A stretch of DNA of 42,936 bases. It comes from Candidatus Rokubacteria bacterium CSP1-6. Lineage in GTDB: Bacteria; Methylomirabilota; Methylomirabilia; Rokubacteriales; CSP1-6. Made by a program: the position numbers and the translations under genes. Under the pieces are notes generated by a model. The model ran no database searches. It saw only the letters and a list, made by a program, of their open reading frames with translations, and was not told where the DNA came from. Below, in pieces: positions 36,357-42,936 of this stretch. Within the stretch, counting starts at the first letter, position 1. Every line of letters begins with the position of its first letter. The stretch is taken from positions 33,570 through 76,505 of the forward strand of contig LDXP01000004.1 in assembly GCA_001443385.1 (NCBI GenBank), written 5' to 3'.

Positions 36357-37394
36357 ATGGACCCTCTGACCTACAAGCAGTCCGGCGTGGACATCGAGGC
36401 TGCTGAGTCCGCAGTCCGCCGGATCGCCCCCCTGGCAAAGTCCACGTTCCGCCCCGAGGTGCTGGGGGAGATCGGCGCCTTTGCCGGTTTCGTGACACTC
36501 CCCGCCGGCTACCGTGAGCCCGTCCTCGTTTCTTCCACCGATGGCGTCGGATCGAAGCTCAAGATCGCCTTCCTGGCCGACCGCCACGACACGGTGGGGA
36601 TCGACCTGGTCGCGATGGGCGTGAACGACGTCCTCGTCCACGGCGCCGAGCCGCTCTTCTTCCTGGACTACCTGGCGGTGGGCAAGGTGGTCCCCGAGAA
36701 GATCGAGGCAATCGTCAAGGGCGTCGCCGAGGGGTGCCGGCGGGCTGGCTGCGCCCTGGTCGGCGGGGAGACCGCCGAGCTGCCGGACTTCTACGCTCCC
36801 GGCGAGTACGACCTGGCAGGGTTCTGCGTCGGCGTGGCCGAGAAGAGCCGGATCATCGACGGCTCGGCGGTGAAGCCCGGCGACCGGCTCCTGGGCCTCG
36901 CCTCCTCGGGGCTCCACTCCAACGGCTACTCCCTCGCTCGCAAGGTCGTCTTCGAGCGCATGGGATTGAAGGTCGGCGATCCTCTCCCGGGCCTCGGGAA
37001 GAGCGTAGCCGATGAGCTCCTCACGCCGGCCAGGATCTACGTCAAGCCGGTCCTCGACCTCCTGAAGGCCGTCCCCGTCCGGGCCATGGCCCACATCACC
37101 GGCGGCGGCCTCACGGGGAATCTTCCCCGGGTGCTCCCGGCCGGGTGCAAGGCCGTCATCGAGAGCGGGAGCTGGACGGTGCCGCCGATCTTCGCCCTCC
37201 TCCAGGAGCGGGGGGAGATCGTGGACGACGAGATGTTCCGAACCTTCAACATGGGCATCGGCCTCGTCCTCGTCGTCGCCCGCGAGCAATGCGATCACGT
37301 CCGGAGCCTGCTCGCTTCGTTCGGAGAGACGGTTTGGATCATCGGCGAGGTCCAGGCGGGCTCGCGCGGCGTCGAGTACGCCGGGGCGCGGTGA
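36357..37394 (+). CDS. purM: Phosphoribosylformylglycinamidine cyclo-ligase (AIR synthetase)
   Basis: 345 residues. It closes the imidazole ring, FGAM to AIR, with ATP. YKQSGVDIEAAESAVRRI, the loop SSTDGVGSKLKIAF, GVNDVLVHGAEPLFFLDYLA, VGGETAELPDFY and ASSGLHSNGYSLAR are signatures. No clear SD precedes the ATG at 36357, 27 bases after purF. The stop overlaps the purN ATG by one base. Confidence 0.97.
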   Translation: MDPLTYKQSGVDIEAAESAVRRIAPLAKSTFRPEVLGEIGAFAGFVTLPAGYREPVLVSSTDGVGSKLKIAFLADRHDTVGIDLVAMGVNDVLVHGAEPLFFLDYLAVGKVVPEKIEAIVKGVAEGCRRAGCALVGGETAELPDFYAPGEYDLAGFCVGVAEKSRIIDGSAVKPGDRLLGLASSGLHSNGYSLARKVVFERMGLKVGDPLPGLGKSVADELLTPARIYVKPVLDLLKAVPVRAMAHITGGGLTGNLPRVLPAGCKAVIESGSWTVPPIFALLQERGEIVDDEMFRTFNMGIGLVLVVAREQCDHVRSLLASFGETVWIIGEVQAGSRGVEYAGAR

Positions 37395-38017
37395 TGGCGC
37401 GGAGCGAGCCGCTCAGGATCGGAGTCCTCGCCTCGGGGCGTGGGTCTAACCTCCAGGCGATCATCGACGCGATCGAATCGGGCAAGCTGGACGCTCGGCT
37501 GGCCGTCGTCGTCTCCGATCGTGCGGATGCTCAGGCGCTGGAGCGGGCGCAAAAGCACGGCACGGACGCCGTCTTCATGGACCCCAAGAAGTACCCGAGC
37601 CGGGAGGCGTTCGACCAGGCGGTGCTGGGCGTGCTGTCGGAACATCGGGCTGAACTGGCCTGCCTTGCCGGCTACATGAGGGTGCTCTCGTCCACATTCG
37701 TCCGGGCACTGCCGGGCCAGATCATGAACATCCACCCGGCCCTGCTCCCGTCGTTTCCCGGGCTCCACGCCCAGCGCCAGGCCCTCGAGCACGGCGTGAA
37801 GGTCAGCGGCGCCACCGTGCATTTTGTCAATGAGGGCGTGGACACCGGGCCCATCATCTGCCAGGTCGCCGTCCCGGTCCGGGAGGACGACACCGAGGAG
37901 ACGCTGGCGGCCCGCATCCTCGAGCAGGAGCACCAGCTCTACCCGCGCGCGATCCGGCTCTACGCCGAGGGCCGACTGGAAGTCAGAGGTCGGAGAGTGT
38001 ATGTCAACGAGACTTGA
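37394..38017 (+). CDS. purN: Phosphoribosylglycinamide formyltransferase PurN
   Basis: 207 residues. It transfers a formyl group from 10-formyl-THF to GAR. LASGRGSNLQAIIDAI at the N-terminus, ACLAGYMRVLSSTFV, and NIHPALLPSFPGLHAQRQAL carry the catalytic Asn and His; the catalytic Asp is in VDTGPII. The C-terminal EQEHQLYPRAIRLYAEGRLE is repeated, with changes, in a fragment at 39852-39968. The ATG overlaps the purM stop. The gene appears complete and functional. Confidence 0.97.
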   Translation: MARSEPLRIGVLASGRGSNLQAIIDAIESGKLDARLAVVVSDRADAQALERAQKHGTDAVFMDPKKYPSREAFDQAVLGVLSEHRAELACLAGYMRVLSSTFVRALPGQIMNIHPALLPSFPGLHAQRQALEHGVKVSGATVHFVNEGVDTGPIICQVAVPVREDDTEETLAARILEQEHQLYPRAIRLYAEGRLEVRGRRVYVNET

Positions 38018-38043
38018 TCGACCTGAAGGGAGATGATACGGGC

Positions 38044-38289
38044 ATGAACCAAGAGACCAAGAAGCTGCTGTTGGAGGCCCTCCAGCTCCCCCCTGAAGCG
38101 CGAGCGGCCTTAGCCGGTCAGTTGATCGAAAGTCTCGATGCAGAGGTGGACGAGGGCGTCGAAGCTGCCTGGAGTCTCGAGATCGCGCGGCGGTTAGCGG
38201 AACTGGAAACTGGAAAGGTCAAGTCGGTACCCTGGGCTGAGGCTCGTCGTCAGATCATGAGACCGGCGGGTGAGCCCTCCGGAAGTTGA
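38044..38289 (+). CDS. Addiction-module antitoxin-like protein (Unstab_antitox family)
   Basis: 81 residues. The sequence follows the short antitoxin family often paired with RelE/ParE toxins: KKLLLEALQLPPEARAALAGQLIESLD, then EAAWSLEIARRLAELETGKVKSVPW and a basic end. These proteins bind the toxin through the C-terminal helix and VPW region. AAGGGAGATG lies upstream at some distance from the ATG. It follows purN by 26 bases. The partner toxin gene overlaps its 3' end but is broken, so this is probably an orphan antitoxin. It could still counter a related toxin elsewhere. Confidence 0.82.
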   Translation: MNQETKKLLLEALQLPPEARAALAGQLIESLDAEVDEGVEAAWSLEIARRLAELETGKVKSVPWAEARRQIMRPAGEPSGS

Positions 38290-38402
38290 GTTCCATCCGG
38301 AGGCTATTGCTGAGGCCCGAGCGGCGCGGCAGTGGGACAAGACGATTTCTTTTGCGGCATTTTCCGTACAGCGTTGTGTATCGAGAGACTCGGGGAATCG
38401 TG
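38270..38402 (+). pseudogene. Internally deleted RelE/ParE-type toxin remnant
   Basis: A GTG at 38270, overlapping the antitoxin by 20 bases, begins SPPEVEFHPEAIAEARAARQW, a typical RelE/ParE toxin N-terminus. After Trp, the expected middle is missing. At about 38333 another frame continues with GTRRFLLRHFPYSVVYRE, the typical toxin C-terminal strand block, and decays after GIV. Normal toxins of this class are near 95-105 residues, so roughly 35-45 codons have gone, with a frameshift at the junction. The N-terminal frame stops at 38416. No active toxin is expected. Confidence 0.78.
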
Positions 38403-38450
38403 GACGAAACGCGTGAGACGGAGCGGCTGTTGCGTTGGCCGGCGCGTGCG

Positions 38451-38471
38451 CATCAGGGAAGAACCCTGATG
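38451..38471 (+). promoter_or_regulatory. Hairpin covering RBS and start of the first binding-protein gene
   Basis: CATCAGGG (38451-38458), loop AAGAA, CCCTGATG (38464-38471) form a perfect 8-bp inverted repeat. The right arm contains the ATG start at 38469-38471, and the left arm and loop contain the only SD-like bases, AGGGAAG. If formed in the mRNA it would hide both from the ribosome. It may be a translational switch or a chance palindrome. Confidence 0.5.
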
Positions 38472-39443
38472 TGGGCCCGCGCACTCGCCATAGCCCTGGC
38501 AATCCTCGTAACGCCGATCGCGGCGGATGCCCAGCAGCCCGGGAAGATTCCTCGGATCGGCGTTCTGGCGAGTATCCGCTCGCCCGCCACGGAGGGGTTC
38601 GAGCGCGGGCTGAGAGAGCTCGGGTACGTCGAGGGCAAGAACATCCTTATCGAGTGGCGGCTGGTCCAGGGGAAGTTCGAGCGCCTCCCCGAGTTTGCGG
38701 CCGATCTCGTTCGTCTGAAAGTGGACGTCATCGTTGCCCCCGCCACCCCCTATGTCCTGGCCGCCAGGAACGCGACGGCGACCATCCCAATCGTCTTCGC
38801 GTTGGTTGCCGATCCGGTGGCGGCCGGGTTTGTCGCGAGCCTGGCGCGTCCGGGCGGGAACATAACGGGATTGTCAAACATTGGGGGCGAGCTTAACGCA
38901 AAGCGGCTCGAGCTACTGAAGGAGGCTGTTCCGAAAGTCAGGCAAGTGGGGGTTCTCACCAATCCTGCGGGGGCCGGCTTCCCTCTGGCCGAGGTGCTGA
39001 AGGAGCTAGAGGTCGCCGCCCGATTGCTAGGCGTCCAGCTTCAGGTTCAGTACGCGCGCGCGCCGTCCGAGATAGATGGCGCTTTCGCGGCCATGAGCAG
39101 GGAAGGCGCGCGCGCCGTTATCGTAGTTTCCGGAAGCCCGATGTTCTACGCTGAGCGGACCCGGCTCGCCACTCTCGCCCTGAAAGCCGGACTCCCCACG
39201 ATGTCCGAGTTTCCCGAATCCGTCGAGGCCGGCGGCCTCATGTCCTACGCGGCGAATACTCCCGACCTCATGCGGCGCTCGGCACACTACGTGGATAAGA
39301 TTCTCAAGGGGGCCAAGCCGGCCGACCTACCCGTGGAGCAGCCGACGAAGTTCGAGCTGGTCATCAACCTCAAGACCGCCAAGGCCATCGGGCTGACGAT
39401 TCCTCAGTCCGTCCTGCTTCGGGCCGACGAGCTCATCCAATGA
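38469..39443 (+). CDS. ABC transporter substrate-binding protein, ABC_sub_bind (TrpX-like), copy 1
   Basis: 324 residues. The signal peptide ALAIALAILVTPIAADAQQ has a cleavage site expected near AQQ, so the protein is probably periplasmic. The two-lobe family pattern is visible: IPRIGVLASI, FERGLRELGYVEGKNILIEWR, LARPGGNITGLSN, LLKEAVPKVRQVGVLTNP and a C-terminal TIPQSVLLRADELI. Members bind amino acids or aromatic compounds, but the ligand here is unknown. No permease or ATPase gene is nearby, so it is a solitary copy. It lies between the toxin remnant and a small unknown gene, and its upstream frame is continuous with the toxin remnant by chance. It is related to the protein at 39965-40948. 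Confidence 0.9.
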   Translation: MWARALAIALAILVTPIAADAQQPGKIPRIGVLASIRSPATEGFERGLRELGYVEGKNILIEWRLVQGKFERLPEFAADLVRLKVDVIVAPATPYVLAARNATATIPIVFALVADPVAAGFVASLARPGGNITGLSNIGGELNAKRLELLKEAVPKVRQVGVLTNPAGAGFPLAEVLKELEVAARLLGVQLQVQYARAPSEIDGAFAAMSREGARAVIVVSGSPMFYAERTRLATLALKAGLPTMSEFPESVEAGGLMSYAANTPDLMRRSAHYVDKILKGAKPADLPVEQPTKFELVINLKTAKAIGLTIPQSVLLRADELIQ

Positions 39444-39477
39444 CCCAGAATCATTGAGCGATGGAGGTAGAGGAGCG

Positions 39478-39699
39478 ATGAAATACCTAGGCATTGCCCG
39501 GAAGGAGAAGGGCAAGATTGTCATGCCGGACGGTTTCCGGGAGATTGAGGAAGGTCGAACGTACGAGGCGGTTGAGATCGGCGGGGACATCCTTCTAGCG
39601 TCTGTCCCCCTGGATCGCGAGCGCCTTTCCAAGATCGGACAACTGGCGGCCCGCTCTATCGAGGAGCATCGCAAGAGCCTCGAGGGACTCGCCGGGTGA
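39478..39699 (+). CDS. Small protein, AbrB-like antitoxin candidate
   Basis: 73 residues with AGGAG just before the ATG at 39478. The N-terminal half, KGKIVMPDGFREIEEGRTYEAVEIGG then DILLASVP, alternates like the swapped-hairpin AbrB/MazE fold. The C-terminal half is a charged helix, RLSKIGQLAARSIEEHRKSLEGL. I do not recognise a specific family. The layout suggests an antitoxin whose toxin gene should follow, but the next bases hold only fragments. An in-frame start at 39454 lacks an SD. Confidence 0.55.
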   Translation: MKYLGIARKEKGKIVMPDGFREIEEGRTYEAVEIGGDILLASVPLDRERLSKIGQLAARSIEEHRKSLEGLAG

Positions 39700-39787
39700 A
39701 CTGGATCATGTTGCTCGGGGGGGGAGGGCCATCGGGGAGATCGCTGCATGGCTCAAGGCCCACTCGGAACCCTGGCAGGAGCCGTAG
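39700..39787 (+). other. Broken coding fragment with a G8 run
   Basis: A run of eight G (39717-39724) is followed by a frame reading GRAIGEIAAWLKAHSEPWQEP and a TAG at 39785. It looks like the C-terminus of a lost protein; I cannot name the family. The frame that runs into it from the previous gene reads MNWIMLLG before the G run. The fragment ends one base before the ATG of the PurH-like remnant. Confidence 0.35.
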
Positions 39788-39788
39788 G

Positions 39789-39968
39789 ATGGTCCGACGA
39801 GCCCTGGTGAGCGTTCACGGCAAGACTGGGGTGGTGAAGTTCTGCCGGGGACTGGCGGCGCGGGTCCTCGAGCAGGAGCACCAGCTCTACCCGCGCGCCA
39901 TCCGCCTCTACGCCGAGGGCCGGCTCCAGATGGTCGGCCGGCGCGTTCTGGTCCGGGAGGGCCCATGA
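39789..39968 (+). pseudogene. Chimeric remnant: PurH N-terminus joined in frame to PurN C-terminus
   Basis: A 59-codon open frame. The first 21-22 codons (MVRRALVSVHGKTGVVKFCRG) match the start of PurH at 40966 ([21 protein letters not shown]). From CTG 39852 the rest (ARVLEQEHQLYPRAIRLYA onward) matches the PurN C-terminus from 37914 to the stop. Many differences from the intact genes are synonymous (GCG/GCC, CGG/CGC, CGA/CGG), so both pieces probably come from once-functional copies. Its TGA overlaps the next ATG (ATGA). No PurH or PurN active site is retained. It is most likely a recombination scar, though a translated peptide cannot be excluded. Confidence 0.82.
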
Positions 39969-40948
39969 GCCCTGTTATTGGGCTCCTCGTGGCCCTCGGC
40001 GTTCTTCTCTCCCCGCTGGCGACCGAGGCCCAGCAGCCGGCGAAGATGCCGCGAATCGGGTACCTCGGGTTCGGCTTGTCCACCCCTGAGAACGCGGCGG
40101 TGTACGAGCCGTTCCGGCAAGGCCTGCGGGACCTCGGCTACGTGGAGGGCCAGAACGTCGCCATCGAGTGGCGGTTTGCGGAAGGGAGGCCTGAGCGCCT
40201 CCCCGACCTCGCGAGGGAGCTGGTACGGCTCAAGGTGGACGTCATCGTGGTGCCGGTCACGTCGGCCGCACTGGCGGCCAGGAATGCCACGAGGACGATC
40301 CCCATCGTCATGGTGGCAGTCCCCGACCCTATCGGTGCCGGACTGGTTCAAAGCCTGGCGCGGCCGGGCGGGAACGTCACGGGGCTCTCCTTCCTGAACC
40401 CCGAGTTGAGCGCCAAACAGCTACAGCTGCTTAAAGAGGTCGTGCCCAAGGTTTCCCGGGTGGCCGTCCTCCAGGATCCCGCCTCCGTGGGGCATCGGAT
40501 CATATTGAAAGAGGCAGAAGCCACGGCACGTGCGTTGGGGGTGGAGCTCCAAATCCTGGGGGCTAGAGTGCCGGACGATTTCGATGCTGCCTTCGCGGCC
40601 ATGACCAGGGAGCGCGCGGGCGCGCTGCTCGTCCTGGCGCACCCGACGTTCCTGCTTTACCGAAGGAGGCTCGCCGACCTCGCTGAAAAGGGCCGCCTGC
40701 CGGCGATGTACGGGAATACGGAGCATGCGGAGGCGGGCGGGCTCATGGCCTATGCGCCGAGCCTGGCGGATAACTTCAGGCGCTCGGCGGTCTACGTCGA
40801 CAAAATCCTGAAGGGCGCGAAGCCTTCCGACTTGCCCGTCGAGCAGCCGACGCGCTTCCAATTAGTCGTCAACCTCAAGGCGGCCCAGGCTCTGGGGTTG
40901 ACGATCCCCCAGTCGGTGCTCATCCGGGCTGACAGGGTCGTTCAGTGA
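39965..40948 (+). CDS. ABC transporter substrate-binding protein, ABC_sub_bind (TrpX-like), copy 2
   Basis: 327 residues. The signal peptide is VIGLLVALGVLLSPLATEAQQ. The mature part parallels copy 1: MPRIGYLGFG, FRQGLRDLGYVEGQNVAIEWR, LARPGGNVTGLSF, LLKEVVPKVSRVAVLQDP and TIPQSVLIRADRVV. The ligand is unknown and no transporter partners are present. Its ATG overlaps the stop of the PurN-tail remnant, so in an ancestral arrangement it was probably coupled to a full purN. It ends 17 bases before purH, placing it inside the purine transcription unit. Confidence 0.9.
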   Translation: MSPVIGLLVALGVLLSPLATEAQQPAKMPRIGYLGFGLSTPENAAVYEPFRQGLRDLGYVEGQNVAIEWRFAEGRPERLPDLARELVRLKVDVIVVPVTSAALAARNATRTIPIVMVAVPDPIGAGLVQSLARPGGNVTGLSFLNPELSAKQLQLLKEVVPKVSRVAVLQDPASVGHRIILKEAEATARALGVELQILGARVPDDFDAAFAAMTRERAGALLVLAHPTFLLYRRRLADLAEKGRLPAMYGNTEHAEAGGLMAYAPSLADNFRRSAVYVDKILKGAKPSDLPVEQPTRFQLVVNLKAAQALGLTIPQSVLIRADRVVQ

Positions 40949-40965
40949 GGGGCAAGGGAGAGACG

Positions 40966-42552
40966 ATGACCGTTCGGCGAGCCCTGATCAGCGTGCACGA
41001 CAAATCCGGGGTGGTGGAGTTTGCCCGGGGACTTTCAGCCCTCGGTGTCGAGATTCTGTCCACCGGAGGGACCGCCAAGCTGCTTCGCGACTCGGGGGTG
41101 AAGGTCCGCGACGTCTCGGAGGTGACGGGGTTCCCCGAGATGCTGGATGGCCGGGTGAAGACCCTCCACCCGAAGATCCACGGCGGGATCCTCGCCCGCC
41201 GCGACAAGCCCGAGCACCTGGCCCAGCTCAAGGCCCAGGGGATCGAGCCCATCGACCTCGTGGCGATCAACCTCTACCCCTTCGAGCAAACCGTGGCCAA
41301 GCCCGGCACGAGCCTCGCCGAGGCGATCGAGCAGATCGACATCGGCGGCCCCACGCTAATCCGGGCGGCGGCGAAGAACTGGGAATCCGTCGCCGTGCTG
41401 GTGGACGCCTCGCAGTACGGCGAGATCCTGGACGAGCTGAAGCGATCGGAGGGCAGACTCTCAAATGAAACGCGGTACCGGCTCGCGCGCGAAGCCTTCC
41501 GCCGGACGGCCCAGTACGACGCCGCGATCGCGGCGTACCTGAGGAGCCCGGAGGCGGCGCCGCGCCCCGCCGCGGCTGCTGAGACCGCGTTCCCGCCGGT
41601 CCTCAGGCTGGAGGCCGAGTTGGTCCAGTCGCTGCGCTACGGCGAGAACCCCCACCAGTCGGCGGCATTCTACCGGCTCCACGGCGCCGCGCGCCTCGGG
41701 GTCGCCGCCGCTCGGCAGCTGCACGGCCCCGAGCCCTCCTACAACAACCTCCTGGATTTTTCCGCCGCTCTGGGCCTTCTCCTTGAATTCAAGGAGCCGT
41801 CGGCGGTCGTCATCAAGCACACGAATCCCTGCGGCGCCGCGAGCGCTGCCACGGTGGCTGAGGCGGCACGGAAGGCCAAGGCCTCCGACCCTGTCTCGAT
41901 CTACGGCGGCATCGTCGGCGTCAACCGACCGCTCGACACGGACGTGGTCAAGGAGCTGTCGGGGATCCTGCTCGAGATCCTCTTCGCCCCGTCGTATCTC
42001 CCCGACGCCCTGGAAGAGCTGAAGCGGACGAAGAAGAGGTGCCGGATCCTGGAGGTCCCCTGCGACCGGAGCGCGTTGCCCACGCGGCTCGAGGACTACC
42101 GGAGTGTCCTCGGGGGGGTCCTGGTCCAGGAGTCCGACCTCACCGATCTCGACGAGGGGATGCTGCGGGTCGTCACCAAGCGCCAGCCGACGGCGGCGGA
42201 GTGGGAGGCTCTCCGCTTCGCCTGGAAGATCGCCAAGCACGTGAAGTCCAACGCCATCGTCCTGGCCACGCGCGACCAGCTGATCGGCGCGGGCGCGGGC
42301 CAGATGAGCCGGGTGGACTCGGCGAAGCTCGCCGTGATGCGGGCCCAGGCGATCGGCCTCGAGACCAAGGGGACGGTCTGTGCCTCCGACGCGTTCTTCC
42401 CCTTCAGGGACGGGCTCGACGTGGTGGCTCAGGCTGGCGCCACGGCCGTCATCCACCCGGGCGGCTCGGTGCGCGACGAAGAGGTCATCCAGGCGGCGGA
42501 CGAACACGGGATGGCGATGGTCCTGACCGGGATGAGGCACTTCCGGCATTGA
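40966..42552 (+). CDS. purH: Bifunctional AICAR formyltransferase / IMP cyclohydrolase
   Basis: 528 residues. Last two steps to IMP. The N-terminal cyclohydrolase (MGS-like) domain has [32 protein letters not shown] and the [15 protein letters not shown] signature. The C-terminal formyltransferase has [24 protein letters not shown] with the catalytic Lys-His pair, and [12 protein letters not shown]. It ends GMRHFRH. The ATG at 40966 follows AAGGGAGAG. The stop overlaps the next open frame. Confidence 0.97.
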   Translation: MTVRRALISVHDKSGVVEFARGLSALGVEILSTGGTAKLLRDSGVKVRDVSEVTGFPEMLDGRVKTLHPKIHGGILARRDKPEHLAQLKAQGIEPIDLVAINLYPFEQTVAKPGTSLAEAIEQIDIGGPTLIRAAAKNWESVAVLVDASQYGEILDELKRSEGRLSNETRYRLAREAFRRTAQYDAAIAAYLRSPEAAPRPAAAAETAFPPVLRLEAELVQSLRYGENPHQSAAFYRLHGAARLGVAAARQLHGPEPSYNNLLDFSAALGLLLEFKEPSAVVIKHTNPCGAASAATVAEAARKAKASDPVSIYGGIVGVNRPLDTDVVKELSGILLEILFAPSYLPDALEELKRTKKRCRILEVPCDRSALPTRLEDYRSVLGGVLVQESDLTDLDEGMLRVVTKRQPTAAEWEALRFAWKIAKHVKSNAIVLATRDQLIGAGAGQMSRVDSAKLAVMRAQAIGLETKGTVCASDAFFPFRDGLDVVAQAGATAVIHPGGSVRDEEVIQAADEHGMAMVLTGMRHFRH

Positions 42553-42936
42553 CCGACCGGCCGACCGGCTGGCTGCTGAGCGAGCGCGAGGTCGTGAGGC
42601 TGTTGAGCCTCACGCCGAAGCGCATGGCCCAGCTGCGCCGCCTGGGCCTCCTGAAGCCTGAGGGCGAGGGCTACCGCTTCCGCGAGGTGGTGGGCGTCCG
42701 AGTGGCGGGGGAGCTGCTGGCCGGAGGCGCCACGGTGCGCCAGATCAGGCGTGCGCTCGAGGATCTCCGCCGCCTCGTGCCCGAGTCCGATGCGCCGCTG
42801 GCGGCGCTGAGGCTCAAGCTGGATGGACAGCGGATCCTGGTCGAGAGCGAGGGGGTGAGCTTCGATCCCCGGACGGGCCAGACCGTCCTGTCGCTTGATA
42901 TCGGCGACCTGGAGCAGCAGGCGCGCGCGAGCCTCA
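42549..42936 (+). CDS. MerR-type helix-turn-helix protein (3' partial)
   Basis: 129 codons run to the end of the window. The first candidate start is TTG 42549, which overlaps the purH stop; no SD is obvious. An N-terminal MerR-like segment, [21 protein letters not shown] then [15 protein letters not shown], is followed by [33 protein letters not shown], as in single-winged MerR DNA-binding domains. The later part, [20 protein letters not shown], is not typical of small MerR regulators and may lead to another domain, such as a TPR region. The effector and targets are unknown. Coupling to purH hints at co-expression with the purine genes, but this is weak. Confidence 0.72.
   Translation, partial: MTDRPTGWLLSEREVVRLLSLTPKRMAQLRRLGLLKPEGEGYRFREVVGVRVAGELLAGGATVRQIRRALEDLRRLVPESDAPLAALRLKLDGQRILVESEGVSFDPRTGQTVLSLDIGDLEQQARASL

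Noticed and set aside
34845-37298. An 817-codon minus-strand frame opposite purF and purM
   Set aside because: Crosses two firm genes, shows no known motif and has shadow composition.
38286-38468. An N-terminal extension of the first binding protein starting at 38286
   Set aside because: These codons encode the toxin C-terminal remnant, and the signal peptide begins at the ATG at 38469, so the continuous frame is accidental.

Overview
The window is about 43 kb of GC-rich bacterial chromosome, nearly all coding and nearly all on the + strand. No rRNA, tRNA, CRISPR array, transposase or phage gene was seen. It is a run of housekeeping operons in conserved bacterial order. The GC-rich composition, long antisense open frames and two solitary ABC_sub_bind (TrpX-like) periplasmic binding proteins suggest an uncultivated soil or subsurface lineage. 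Methylomirabilota/Rokubacteria (NC10-like) is the best guess, but this is inference from style and not a phylogenetic placement.

Layout. (1) 1-4.8 kb: the end of a class I/II aminotransferase, a minus-strand methyltransferase, a divergent membrane glycosyltransferase with an added C-terminal LmeA-like domain and an apparent ATA start, and nth. (2) 4.8-8.0 kb: a promoter, then rplM-rpsI-argC-argJ. (3) 8.0-18.1 kb: rpsB-tsf-pyrH-frr-uppS-cdsA-dxr-rseP-ispG, a small [2Fe-2S] ferredoxin, then proS. (4) 18.15-26.4 kb: a promoter packed against a terminator hairpin, then rimP-nusA-rnpM-infB-ylxP-rbfA-nrnA-truB-ribF. (5) 26.4-30.3 kb: rpsO with its own promoter and structured leader, pnp and an M16 peptidase. 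(6) 30.3-42.6 kb: purB-purS-purQ-purL-purF-purM-purN, a 2.9-kb disturbed interval, then purH. (7) The last 390 bases begin a MerR-type regulator that runs off the window.

The genes cover ribosome and translation-factor production, RNA maturation and decay, isoprenoid and lipid-carrier supply (uppS, dxr, ispG, cdsA), UMP kinase, FAD synthesis, part of arginine biosynthesis, and most of IMP synthesis. purC, purD, purE and purK are absent here. Many neighbours overlap by 1-38 bases, which implies translational coupling. Internal promoters before rplM, rimP, rpsO and purQ give separate control points.

The most unusual part is the purN-purH gap (38.0-41.0 kb). It holds an intact antitoxin gene beside an internally deleted RelE/ParE toxin, two solitary binding-protein genes, a small AbrB-like gene, and a 59-codon open frame that joins a PurH N-terminus in frame to a PurN C-terminus. 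That chimera looks like the scar of a past duplication or recombination of the purN-purH region. Other points of interest are the glycosyltransferase/LmeA-like fusion, the ferredoxin beside ispG, an NrnA-type protein lacking the usual motif I histidine, and a hairpin that covers the ribosome-binding site and start codon of a binding-protein gene. No clearly new multi-gene system was identified.
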